DNA of 15,375 nt from Chryseosolibacter sp964563295 (GCA_964563295.1 CAZLWX010000092.1:1-15375), one strand, 5' to 3'. Shown: positions 1 through 7,115, counted from the stretch's first letter. The notes: generated by a model not told the origin, from the sequence alone. Numbers and translations are program-made.

Positions 1-11
1 ACGCAATTCAA

Positions 12-1259
12 ATGACAAGGGCCGCTGTACTTTTATTCACGGTTTTGATATCTGTCGGTGCGATGTCCCAGCCACTGGTGGTGGCCCCGGGTGACTCGTC
101 TCTATCATTAAAGGCCGCACTTGAGCGGGCGGAGGAGGGTGATACCATTCTGATCAAAAGCGGAACGTATAGGGAAGGCAACATCGTGATCAGTAAGCCG
201 GTGACATTGATAGGCGAGGGGTTTCCGCTATTCCACGGTGAAAACAAGTTCGAGATCTTTACGGTTAAAGCACACAGCGTCACCATTCAGGGTCTGGCGT
301 TTGCGGAGACGGGCACGGCGAGCATGCAAGATATCGCCGCTATCAAAGTGATAGACGGCCAGCACGTGCGGATTACCGGCAACCGGTTCGTCAACGCGTT
401 TTTCGGAATACACCTTTCCAATTCGACCGAGTGCTGGATTGAAAATAACGAGCTCGAATCGGATGCTGTGGCTGAATACGAGATCGGCAATGGCATTCAC
501 TTATGGAAATGCGACCGGATGACTATTACCGGCAACACCATCAAAGGTCACCGCGATGGAATTTACTTCGAGTTTGTTACCAATTCCATTATCACGGGCA
601 ATCACAGCGAAGGCAACATCCGGTATGGCCTTCACTTCATGTTTTCCCATAATGACGAATACCGGAGCAACGCTTTCATCAACAACGGGGCGGGTGTCTC
701 CGTGATGTACACGAAAGGAGTGAAGATGATTGGCAACACGTTTCAGCGAAACTGGGGCGCCGCTTCCTACGGACTCCTGTTGAAAGATATCCGCGATAGC
801 GAGGTCCGTAACAACCGGTTTCTGGAGAATTCGACGGGCATTTATATGGAAGGCTCCAGCCGGATCCAATTCACCGAAAACCTGTTCGCCAGGAATGGTT
901 ATGCTGTTCGGCTCCAGGCCAGCTGCGACGACAATGTTTTTACACGGAACAATTTCGCATCAAATACTTTTGATATTGCCACCAATGGAAATCTTGTGCT
1001 GAATTCAGTCAACGGCAATTACTGGGATCGGTACGAGGGGTATGACCTGGACAAGGACCGCGTCGGCGACATCCCTTATCGGCCGGTGAGCATGTACTCC
1101 ATGGTCGTCGAGAGAATACCGACTGCAGTACTGTTGTGGAGGAGCTTTCTGGTCTTTCTGATGGACCGCGCGGAAAAAGCCATTCCGGCAATCACACCGG
1201 AGAACCTTAAAGATGAATCGCCATCAATGATCCCTTATGATTTCACTCAGGCAGGTTAG
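12..1259 (+). CDS. nosD: NosD, periplasmic copper-maturation protein of nitrous oxide reductase
   Basis: NosD is the periplasmic right-handed beta-helix partner of the NosFY ABC transporter, needed to assemble the copper sites of nitrous oxide reductase (family knowledge). The protein is 415 aa. It starts with a hydrophobic signal peptide (about residues 1-19, ending near AMSQ), so export is expected. From about residue 40 to 350 it shows repeated short N- and G-rich strand motifs such as ITGNRF, ITGNTIKG, ITGNHSEG, MIGNTF and VRNNRF, typical of parallel beta-helix (NosD/CASH) proteins. NGNYWDRYEGYDLDKDRVGD (about 335-355) and the following IPYRP are characteristic of NosD itself. The ATG at 12 is the natural start because it leads directly into the signal peptide. 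Its last 23 bases overlap nosF. nosZ and nosL probably lie upstream, outside the window. Confidence 0.95.
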   Translation: MTRAAVLLFTVLISVGAMSQPLVVAPGDSSLSLKAALERAEEGDTILIKSGTYREGNIVISKPVTLIGEGFPLFHGENKFEIFTVKAHSVTIQGLAFAETGTASMQDIAAIKVIDGQHVRITGNRFVNAFFGIHLSNSTECWIENNELESDAVAEYEIGNGIHLWKCDRMTITGNTIKGHRDGIYFEFVTNSIITGNHSEGNIRYGLHFMFSHNDEYRSNAFINNGAGVSVMYTKGVKMIGNTFQRNWGAASYGLLLKDIRDSEVRNNRFLENSTGIYMEGSSRIQFTENLFARNGYAVRLQASCDDNVFTRNNFASNTFDIATNGNLVLNSVNGNYWDRYEGYDLDKDRVGDIPYRPVSMYSMVVERIPTAVLLWRSFLVFLMDRAEKAIPAITPENLKDESPSMIPYDFTQAG

Positions 1260-1965
1260 CAAGAAATTCGGAAAGCTCACTGCCTTGAATGCGGTGACAA
1301 TTGACTTTAACAAGGGGAAATCCTATGCCCTCATTGGACCGAATGGTTCCGGTAAGACCACCCTCATCAAGAGTGTGCTCGGCATGGTTATCCCGACATC
1401 GGGAGAAATAATATTTGACGGCAAGAGCATATTGAAAGATTGGAAGTACCGTGAGAACATCGGTTACATGCCGCAAACCGGGCATTACCCTGAAAATATG
1501 CGGATCGGTCAACTCATGGATATGATGATGAATATCCGGAGCAGGTCCGGCGACCGGGACGACGAGCTGATCGAAACCTTTCATCTCCACAGGATTTATG
1601 ACAAGCGCGTTCATGCCTTGTCGGGTGGCATGCGACAGAAGGTAAGTGCGGCTCTGGCGTTCCTGTTCAACCCGCCGGTGTTGATACTGGACGAGCCGAC
1701 CGCGGGCCTTGATCCGGTTTCCGTTGAAGCGCTGAAAGAGAAGATCCGACAGGAAAAACAACGTGGAAAGCTGCTCGTAATCACCTCCCACATCCTCAGC
1801 GATCTCGATGAGCTGACCACGGATATCGCGTACATTTTTGAAGGAACGATTCATTACAATAACACGATCCGGGCGCTTAAGGAGGAGACCGGAGAATCGA
1901 GGCTTGGAAAAGCAATTGCGACCATGATCACTCAGAAGGAATTGATGGATTCGATTCGGCATTGA
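1237..1965 (+). CDS. nosF: NosF, ATP-binding subunit of the NosDFY ABC transporter
   Basis: This cytoplasmic ATPase powers the NosDFY complex that supports copper-centre maturation of nitrous oxide reductase (family knowledge). The protein is 242 aa, a normal length for a single ABC domain. Visible motifs are Walker A GPNGSGKT (residues 34-41), the ABC signature LSGGMRQK (128-135), Walker B LILDEP (149-154) followed by TAGLDP, and the H-loop histidine in TSHIL (about 185). The ATG at 1237 overlaps the end of nosD by 23 bp, and the stop is one base before the nosY start, so the three genes are translationally coupled. Without its neighbours it could only be called a generic ABC ATPase; the nosD-nosF-nosY order fixes the assignment. 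Confidence 0.95.
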   Translation: MISLRQVSKKFGKLTALNAVTIDFNKGKSYALIGPNGSGKTTLIKSVLGMVIPTSGEIIFDGKSILKDWKYRENIGYMPQTGHYPENMRIGQLMDMMMNIRSRSGDRDDELIETFHLHRIYDKRVHALSGGMRQKVSAALAFLFNPPVLILDEPTAGLDPVSVEALKEKIRQEKQRGKLLVITSHILSDLDELTTDIAYIFEGTIHYNNTIRALKEETGESRLGKAIATMITQKELMDSIRH

Positions 1966-1966
1966 T

Positions 1967-2734
1967 ATGGGACGGGTCATCAAATACGTTTTTTACGACT
2001 TGCTGCGGACGCGCTTTGTGTTGCTGTACACGGCATTCCTTATGGTCAGCACGATCGCCTTCTATCAGCTCGAGAGCGATCCCGACAAGGTGGTGATGAG
2101 CCTGCTCAATGTAGTGTTGATGGTCGTACCCCTGGTCAGTGTCGTGTTCACGACCATCCATTTTTTCAACTCCTATGAGTTTATTGAATTGATGCTGGCG
2201 CAACCTGTGCCACGAAGGGTGATATTTATGGGTGAGTATTTGGCCGTTGCAGGGTCGCTTTGTTTCTCATTTTGTATCGGCGTTGGGGCTCCCATTATCC
2301 TTTATGGAGGCGGAAGTAGCGGGATTACCCTGCTCTTCGTTGGATTGACGCTCTCCCTGGTTTTCACTTCCCTGGCTTTCCTTGCCTCGGTGCTTACCCG
2401 TGATAAGGCCAAGGCCATCGGCATCGCGCTTTTGTTCTGGTTCTACTTTTCGCTGATCTATGACGGGCTGTTATTATGGGTGGTATACACGTTCAGCGAC
2501 TATCCCCTGGAGCGCGTAACGCTCGCGCTGATCACTCTAAACCCGGTGGATATGGCCCGGATCATTATGCTACTTCAGCTTGACATTTCAGCACTGATGG
2601 GCTATACGGGGGCCTTCTACAAGCAGTTTTTTGGCAGCGCCACAGGAACGCTGTTCTCATCAGGCATCCTTTTTCTTTGGATAATTCTGCCCCTTCTCGC
2701 GTCGCTGCGGATCTTCGCACGAAAAGACCTGTGA
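1967..2734 (+). CDS. nosY: NosY, membrane subunit of the NosDFY ABC transporter
   Basis: This is the integral membrane permease of the NosDFY system. The 255-aa product has six hydrophobic segments (about residues 17-33, 44-67, 90-113, 119-143, 150-176 and 226-250), the expected topology for an ABC-2 type permease. The segment LNPVDMARI (191-199) between the last two helices is a recognisable NosY feature. It starts one base after the nosF stop, so it is in the same transcript. A Crp/Fnr-like palindrome begins 27 bp after its stop, suggesting that the next gene has its own promoter, although read-through from nosY is possible because no terminator is visible between them. Confidence 0.93.
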   Translation: MGRVIKYVFYDLLRTRFVLLYTAFLMVSTIAFYQLESDPDKVVMSLLNVVLMVVPLVSVVFTTIHFFNSYEFIELMLAQPVPRRVIFMGEYLAVAGSLCFSFCIGVGAPIILYGGGSSGITLLFVGLTLSLVFTSLAFLASVLTRDKAKAIGIALLFWFYFSLIYDGLLLWVVYTFSDYPLERVTLALITLNPVDMARIIMLLQLDISALMGYTGAFYKQFFGSATGTLFSSGILFLWIILPLLASLRIFARKDL

Positions 2735-2760
2735 TCGGCAGGATGACAATCATGGGGTGG

Positions 2761-2778
2761 TTATGACCTCAATCATAG
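2761..2778. promoter_or_regulatory. Crp/Fnr-type operator before the fasciclin gene
   Basis: The half-sites TTATGA (2761-2766) and TCATAG (2773-2778) flank a 6-base spacer, giving a perfect TATGA-N6-TCATA palindrome; GG at 2759-2760 and CC at 2779-2780 extend the symmetry with one mismatch. The TGA-N6-TCA core is the geometry of Crp/Fnr-family sites. The centre is about 58 bp before the fasciclin start. The same palindrome occurs before the RIC operon (7094-7115). A weak -7-like sequence GACCTTTA (2800-2807, 4 of 6 consensus positions) lies at nearly the same distance from the operator as the good -7 element at the RIC promoter. Binding by the regulator at 3800-4471 is an inference. Confidence 0.7.
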
Positions 2779-2827
2779 CCGCGTAGACATGCTTCGCATG
2801 ACCTTTATTGGGTTAAATCCACCCTTT

Positions 2828-3370
2828 ATGACACGTTTCATTATTCCTACCGTAATTTTAGCAGTGTTGCTGGGCTGTAGCTCAGGGACGAGTACTCAGG
2901 AAGTTGCCATGGCCGATGAACCCGATCTTCCGGGACAGTCGGCGGTAAAAGATGACGAGTCGCAGAAGAATATTGTGCAGACGGCTATAGCTTCTGATGC
3001 CCACAAGACATTGGTGGCGGCTCTCCAGGCAGCGGACTATGTCAATGCGCTCTCTAACGCCGGCCCATTCACCGTGTTTGCTCCTACGGACGAGGCGTTC
3101 TCGAAACTCCCGCCCGGCACTGTCGACGACCTCTTGAAACCGGAAAACAAGGCAAAGCTGCAGGACATTCTCGAATACCACGTGTATGTCGGCGTCATCC
3201 GGGAGTCGATGATCCAGGATGGCATGTCACTGAACCAGGTCAATGGAAAAAATGTCACGTTGGGCAAAACCGGAGAAAAGATCACTGTGAACGATGCCAA
3301 CGTTGTGGGTATGGTTGCAACATCGAATGGAATGATCTATGTTGTCGACGGTGTACTGTTGGCGCAATAG
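2828..3370 (+). CDS. Fasciclin (FAS1) domain lipoprotein
   Basis: A 180-aa lipoprotein with one FAS1 domain. The ATG at 2828 is chosen because it gives a compact lipoprotein signal (hydrophobic residues 4-15 and lipobox LLGC with the lipidated Cys at 17); an upstream in-frame start at 2789 would put 13 extra residues before it. After an acidic linker (about 25-45) comes the FAS1 domain, with the hallmark FTVFAPTDEAFSKLP, the central YHV motif and the terminal IYVVDGVLL. FAS1 domains mediate adhesion or protein contacts outside the cytoplasm; no enzymatic residues are apparent. Its place between nosY and a globin gene, behind its own Crp/Fnr-like operator, suggests co-regulation with nitrous oxide respiration, but a specific role cannot be read from the sequence. 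Confidence 0.88.
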   Translation: MTRFIIPTVILAVLLGCSSGTSTQEVAMADEPDLPGQSAVKDDESQKNIVQTAIASDAHKTLVAALQAADYVNALSNAGPFTVFAPTDEAFSKLPPGTVDDLLKPENKAKLQDILEYHVYVGVIRESMIQDGMSLNQVNGKNVTLGKTGEKITVNDANVVGMVATSNGMIYVVDGVLLAQ

Positions 3371-3411
3371 GAACTTTGGCGCCCGAAATTGGATTGTGTG
3401 GAGGGAAACTT

Positions 3412-3765
3412 ATGAAGAAAGATATTACGACAAGGGATGACATTCAATTGCTGGTCGACCAATTTTATGACCAGGTAAAAGTCGATGCGGTGATCGGGCC
3501 AATCTTCGGTCATGTCGATTGGCCGCATCACCTACCCATTATGTACAATTTTTGGTCGACGATGTTGCTGGGCGATCAGTCATATATGGGCAATCCTTTC
3601 CAGAAACATCTTCCGCTGCCATTGAAACCCGAACATTTTCAGCGATGGCTGACCCTTTTTACCAAGACCGTCGACGATCATTTTGCAGGCGATAAGGCTG
3701 AGGAGGTCAAGATGCGCGCAAACAGCATTGCTGGAATCTTTCAACATCGGATGGGCCTGCTGTGA
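3412..3765 (+). CDS. Group III truncated hemoglobin
   Basis: A 117-aa single-domain globin of the group III (trHbP/Ctb-like) family, whose studied members bind O2 and NO and are linked to nitrosative stress or low-oxygen metabolism. Aligned by eye with the Campylobacter Ctb type, it keeps Tyr B10 (Y19), His E7 (H40, eight residues before the NFW motif), the proximal His F8 (H66 in KHLPLP) and Trp G8 (W79 in RWLTLF). FWSTMLLGDQSYMGNP is the family's central signature. The ATG at 3412 has a good Shine-Dalgarno sequence (GGAGGG, 3400-3405, 6 bases before it) and matches the usual length. It lies 41 bp after the fasciclin gene and is probably co-transcribed with it. Nitric oxide scavenging or dioxygenation is the likely job; ligand preference cannot be told from sequence. 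Confidence 0.92.
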   Translation: MKKDITTRDDIQLLVDQFYDQVKVDAVIGPIFGHVDWPHHLPIMYNFWSTMLLGDQSYMGNPFQKHLPLPLKPEHFQRWLTLFTKTVDDHFAGDKAEEVKMRANSIAGIFQHRMGLL

Positions 3766-3768
3766 AAT

Positions 3769-3801
3769 AAAAAAGGGGTGGTGACTGGCCGTAGGTCAGT
3801 C
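3769..3801 (-). terminator. Probable intrinsic terminator of the ric-nrdJ-crp operon
   Basis: Read on the - strand, an 8-bp stem with one G-T type mismatch (3794-3801 pairing with 3783-3790, loop 3791-3793) overlaps the stop codon of the Crp/Fnr gene. A run of six T follows at 3774-3769, after eight intervening bases. The spacer between stem and T-run is longer than ideal, so strength is uncertain. No T-run follows on the + strand, so it should not efficiently stop transcripts from the globin gene. Confidence 0.4.
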
Positions 3802-4471
3802 AGTACCTGATCTTATGCCCCTCAAGTGACAGTTTACCTTCCTTTTCCATCTTTTTGATTGTGCGGATGACAGTCTCCACACGCAGTCCGCTCATGTCGG
3901 CGAGCTGCTGCCGGGTAAAAGGAATGATCATGGTCTTGTCGTCGGTGTCTTTCAACGATTTGGACTTGAAGTAATTAAGGAGCGTTAAGAGGCGGTGTTC
4001 CGGATCATACGACGAGATTTCGGATAGCACCATCGATTTGTATCGCAAGCGCTGGCAAAGGACCTCGTCAAGTTTAAGGTGGAGATCGAAGTTCTCGCGA
4101 AGCATTTTGAAAAAATAATCCCCTGGGAGTCGCCACACCTTTGAAGGTTCTATTGCCGCGCTGCTGCCGGGATAAGGAAAATTTCCAATGATGGCAGGTT
4201 CGCCGAAGCTTTCACCTGGTCCGAAGACGCCTTGAATGAATTCCTGCCCGTCGGGGCTCACAATATACATCTTGATCCCGCCCTCTTCGACCTGGTAATA
4301 ATCCGATGCCTTGTCCCCTTCGCGGAAGAGCACCTGGTCTTTTTTCAAGGTGAGCAGTTTTGCGTGATACTCGGCTAGCGTGGCTGATGGGAACACCCTT
4401 TCCTTTTTGCGGGAAATTACTCCTGCGAAAAGGAATTCACCAGCTTTTTCACACGATTGTACAAGCTCCAC
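3800..4471 (-). CDS. Crp/Fnr-family transcriptional regulator
   Basis: A cytoplasmic regulator with an N-terminal cyclic-nucleotide-binding-like domain (about residues 40-135, with VLFREGDKAS, QVEEGGIKMY and GESFGEPAI) and a C-terminal winged helix (about 155-220). The helix-turn-helix reads TRQQLADMSGLRVETVIRTIKKM. The recognition helix keeps Glu and Arg at the positions that contact the GA of the half-site in Crp and FNR, and Val before Glu as in FNR; Ile replaces the FNR Ser. Only two cysteines are present, so an FNR-type [4Fe-4S] cluster is unlikely; a heme or other NO/redox-linked effector, as in Dnr-like members, is possible. The start is uncertain: GTG at 4471 (223 aa, 23-bp overlap with nrdJ) is preferred, GTG at 4396 (198 aa) is the alternative. 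It closes the ric-nrdJ operon and may bind the operators at 2761 and 7094. Confidence 0.85.
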   Translation of the reverse strand: MELVQSCEKAGEFLFAGVISRKKERVFPSATLAEYHAKLLTLKKDQVLFREGDKASDYYQVEEGGIKMYIVSPDGQEFIQGVFGPGESFGEPAIIGNFPYPGSSAAIEPSKVWRLPGDYFFKMLRENFDLHLKLDEVLCQRLRYKSMVLSEISSYDPEHRLLTLLNYFKSKSLKDTDDKTMIIPFTRQQLADMSGLRVETVIRTIKKMEKEGKLSLEGHKIRY

Positions 4472-6299
4472 CTGCGCATGCGGCCTCTGCCTGCAGTTCA
4501 GTGGCGTCGTCGGGTTCATAGACCATCGACAGATCCAGCTCGCGCAAGCTTTTCTCCAATTGTTCGAAATGTTCTCGCGTGATGTCCTCGAATGGCGCTT
4601 GCCGGTAGTTTCCGTTGTCAAAGGGAAGTACACTTAGGCCGTTGTAAGAGGCCTTATTCTCCCACATCCACTCACCAACGCGTTTCCAGTCCTCATCGCG
4701 GATGGAGACGGTGGCCGAGACATTGTTTCGGTTGGTCTTGCTGCGAACGCTGTGACGTACCCACTCGTTGTTGAATTTCCGGATACGCTCCAGGAGGTCC
4801 ATGACGTCCTCGGTGCGCAGGATCGACCCCTCGGGCGCTTTCTGGGGAATGCAGATGATTCCCTGCTTGCTGTTCAACAAGTCATCTTCGAGCAACTCCG
4901 GGTGGTGCTCCCGCAGGTACTGGTACAGCGCTTCATTCTTTCCAATGCGGACGCGTCTCAAGTAATAGTCGTTATGCCAGGCATGGATACCCGATGATGT
5001 TCCGAGGACGATGGACGACGTCCCTGATGGCTTGATGGTCGTGCACCGTGCCGCGAAATTGATCTTAATCCCGGAGGAGGTCTTGAAATTCATTTTCTTA
5101 ACCTCGTCGGCAGCCTCTTGCAGGTCGAGCGCCAGGACCTTGCCGCTGGCGATACCGGTCATGCCGACTCCGATCAGCGACTCGTCTTCCGTCGTTGTCT
5201 TCCAGACCTCACGCAAGTAGTGGAAGTTTGTGAATCCGGCCTGTAACGTACCGAAGAACGCCGCCGCACGGGCCCGCGCGTTCAAGTCCTCCTGGTTTTC
5301 AACATCGGACACGTTGATCTCGCAAAGGTTGCAAAACTGAAAAGGTCGCAGGGCGATCTCACAGCATGGATTGGTCCCCCAGTCTGGATCATTGGTAAAA
5401 TAGAAACCCGGTTCACCCGAGCCTGACAACTCAATCTTTTGCCAGAGATCAAAGAACTGTTCGCGTGTGGTGTCGCTTCTCAGTAATACGGCCGAGTTGT
5501 TGGCCCGCCCGCGTTGCTCGTTGAGTTCCCACCAGTTGCCGAACTTGCAGGTCAGCATTTCTTCGTCGGAAGGCGAGAATAACGAAATCATGGCGGATCG
5601 TCTGATACCGCCAGCCAGCACGGCGTTGGCTATGTGGCACATGATATCATGACACTCCAGTGGGCTTAATTTTTCACCGTCGTGTTTGCGATCGAGGATC
5701 GCAGCAAGGTGTGCTATGCAAATTTTCAAAGGTTCCGGTCCCGGCGCTTTTCCTCCCGCCGTAACAAGCCTGCTGCCTTTGGGTCGGATGTCCGAAAAAT
5801 CGAAGTCTGGCAAATATTCGCTCAAACCAAAATAACCTTTCATCAGCACCTTAACGGCATCCGCCCATCCCTCGAGGCTGTCTCCAACCAGGAAACGCCT
5901 TCTCTTTTCAGCTTTCTTGACCGGCGGAAGATCTTCCACATGGTGGTATTGCACCGAAAAACCGACACCGGTGCCGCCCAGGAGGAGAAACATGGCTTCC
6001 GAGAACGCCCGGATATCGTTTACAGGCATGTACGCACAGTTGTAAATCCGGCTGTTGTTCTTTTCGATAGCCGGCCCTGCAAATTGCATCGCCCTCATGG
6101 AAGGCAACACCTTCTTGTCCAGCACAAACTGTAACTGAGTACGAATCTCCGCTTCCATGTGCGGATACTTCTCGATCATCATCGAGGCATACCGATCACA
6201 GATCTCGCTCCAAAGCTCCCGGCGCTGCAAATGTGGCAGGTAACGGGAGTATTTCATGTGAATGATCAGATCGCTGAGAATTCTCTGGTTTAGTTCCAT
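4449..6299 (-). CDS. nrdJ: Class II (adenosylcobalamin-dependent) ribonucleotide reductase
   Basis: This enzyme makes deoxyribonucleotides using a radical generated from adenosylcobalamin, with no need for oxygen or a di-iron cofactor. The 616-aa product resembles the monomeric Lactobacillus RTPR type, somewhat shorter than that 739-aa enzyme. Visible features are the finger-loop active site N310-P-C312-C-E314 (radical Cys, with Asn and Glu), the redox Cys pair C88 (IYNCAY) and C323 (FCNL), the phosphate-binding stretch TIKPSGTSS (421-429), LGTSSGIHAWHNDYY, and a C-terminal CX4C (C608, C613) for disulfide exchange. The ATG at 6299 is chosen; an upstream in-frame TTG at 6350 would overlap ric and add unrelated residues. 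It lies 22 bp after ric and its end overlaps the Crp/Fnr gene. Its cobalamin dependence is inferred from family membership. Confidence 0.92.
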   Translation of the reverse strand: MELNQRILSDLIIHMKYSRYLPHLQRRELWSEICDRYASMMIEKYPHMEAEIRTQLQFVLDKKVLPSMRAMQFAGPAIEKNNSRIYNCAYMPVNDIRAFSEAMFLLLGGTGVGFSVQYHHVEDLPPVKKAEKRRRFLVGDSLEGWADAVKVLMKGYFGLSEYLPDFDFSDIRPKGSRLVTAGGKAPGPEPLKICIAHLAAILDRKHDGEKLSPLECHDIMCHIANAVLAGGIRRSAMISLFSPSDEEMLTCKFGNWWELNEQRGRANNSAVLLRSDTTREQFFDLWQKIELSGSGEPGFYFTNDPDWGTNPCCEIALRPFQFCNLCEINVSDVENQEDLNARARAAAFFGTLQAGFTNFHYLREVWKTTTEDESLIGVGMTGIASGKVLALDLQEAADEVKKMNFKTSSGIKINFAARCTTIKPSGTSSIVLGTSSGIHAWHNDYYLRRVRIGKNEALYQYLREHHPELLEDDLLNSKQGIICIPQKAPEGSILRTEDVMDLLERIRKFNNEWVRHSVRSKTNRNNVSATVSIRDEDWKRVGEWMWENKASYNGLSVLPFDNGNYRQAPFEDITREHFEQLEKSLRELDLSMVYEPDDATELQAEAACAGGACTIV

Positions 6300-6321
6300 A
6301 GCGCTGAAGGGTATAAAAAAA

Positions 6322-7035
6322 TCACTCCACGGTAGCCTTGACCCTTTCAAAAAGGATGTTGTTCTCCAGGTGAATGTGCATCATCAAATCGTTGTCGAAC
6401 TCCTGTAATTTCTGATAGGTTATGCGATAGGTAGGACACGCGTAATCCGGCGGGTTATAGTTCCCTGATAACTGACGGATTGACTTGATTAGTTCCCCTA
6501 CTGCTTCATGTTCGTCTTCCATGGCGTGCAGTGGTGATTGTATCGTCATCGTCAGCGGGACATTACCGACTTCTTTGGACTCCAGCCGCTTAATGGCCGG
6601 GAAAAGCACATACTCCTCCTTGCTCATGTGGCTGGTCAACTCCTCGGCGAGGTCCTCAAAATCCTGGCGGATAGACAGCAGGTGTACGCTCTCCTCGCCA
6701 TGTGCCTTGCACACCTTGTCCAGGAAATGCTGGATTTCCGGGATAGAGCGCCTGATATATTCATGGTGGTTTTCTACGATGTAATCAACCAGCAGTGACG
6801 AGCTCCAGTCTTCGAATCGAACAGTTTGGCGGGCAGTCCGGCCAGATTTTGTGATCTCCTCCATCACCGCTTCGACGTTTAACCCAATACGCCCGCACGC
6901 CTCCTCCAGGGTCCTATGGCCGCCGCAGCAATAATCGATGTTGTATTTGGTAAAGACGCCCAGTGCGCCCGGTACAGATACCGCCAACTGCGCTACCGTG
7001 GGCGTGTCAGCCGTTGTTTTTTCGCTTGTGTTCAT
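6322..7035 (-). CDS. ytfE: RIC/ScdA/YtfE-type di-iron protein (iron-sulfur cluster repair family)
   Basis: A 237-aa cytoplasmic member of the RIC family (YtfE, ScdA, NorA/DnrN), linked to recovery of iron-sulfur proteins from nitrosative and oxidative damage and to nitric oxide handling. The N-terminal ScdA_N domain (about 12-65) has the hallmark DYCCGG (34-39). The hemerythrin-like domain that follows keeps the di-iron ligand pattern: His near 90-91, H136 with E140 (HMSKE), His at 170 or 176 (HAMEDEH), and H220 with E224 (HIHLE). It is the first gene of the operon, with a -7 element and a Crp/Fnr-like operator directly upstream. The ATG at 7035 gives the standard length for the family. Family assignment is firm; whether this protein repairs clusters or reduces NO is not decided by sequence. 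Confidence 0.94.
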   Translation of the reverse strand: MNTSEKTTADTPTVAQLAVSVPGALGVFTKYNIDYCCGGHRTLEEACGRIGLNVEAVMEEITKSGRTARQTVRFEDWSSSLLVDYIVENHHEYIRRSIPEIQHFLDKVCKAHGEESVHLLSIRQDFEDLAEELTSHMSKEEYVLFPAIKRLESKEVGNVPLTMTIQSPLHAMEDEHEAVGELIKSIRQLSGNYNPPDYACPTYRITYQKLQEFDNDLMMHIHLENNILFERVKATVE

Positions 7036-7067
7036 GTCTCTATTATTTTCTTTCTATTAGATGTTCT

Positions 7068-7075
7068 CAAAGCTA
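7068..7075 (-). promoter_or_regulatory. Bacteroidota-type -7 promoter element of the ric operon
   Basis: On the - strand the sequence TAGCTTTG matches the Bacteroidota -7 consensus TAnnTTTG at all six fixed positions. It ends 33 bases before the ric ATG. No TTG lies at the usual -33 spacing, which fits a promoter that needs an activator. The expected start site is about 7063-7065. Confidence 0.6.
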
Positions 7076-7093
7076 TCCGTTGACTTTCAACCC

Positions 7094-7115
7094 TCTTATG
7101 ACCAAAATCATAAGA
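7094..7115. promoter_or_regulatory. Crp/Fnr-type operator of the ric-nrdJ-crp operon
   Basis: A perfect palindrome with 8-bp arms, TCTTATGA (7094-7101) and TCATAAGA (7108-7115), and a 6-base spacer. CCC at 7091-7093 and GGG at 7118-7120 add looser outer symmetry. The inner TATGA-N6-TCATA matches the site at 2761-2778 exactly in both half-sites and shares CC and AA in the spacer. Its centre is about 40 bp upstream of the start predicted from the -7 element, the place where Crp/Fnr proteins activate by contacting RNA polymerase. Autoregulation by the operon's own Crp/Fnr protein is the simplest reading, but is inferred. The remaining intergenic bases (7116-7250) show nothing I can name. Confidence 0.75.

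Noticed and set aside
1243..1983. 246-codon open frame on the - strand
   Set aside because: Antisense shadow of nosF, whose ABC motifs are complete.
4472..4633. Extended N terminus of the Crp/Fnr protein from a GTG at 4633
   Set aside because: It would overlap nrdJ by 185 bp, and the extra residues are just the out-of-frame reading of the conserved nrdJ end.
6300..6350. Upstream TTG start for nrdJ giving 17 more residues
   Set aside because: It would overlap ric by 29 bp and start with residues unlike the family; the ATG at 6299 fits better.
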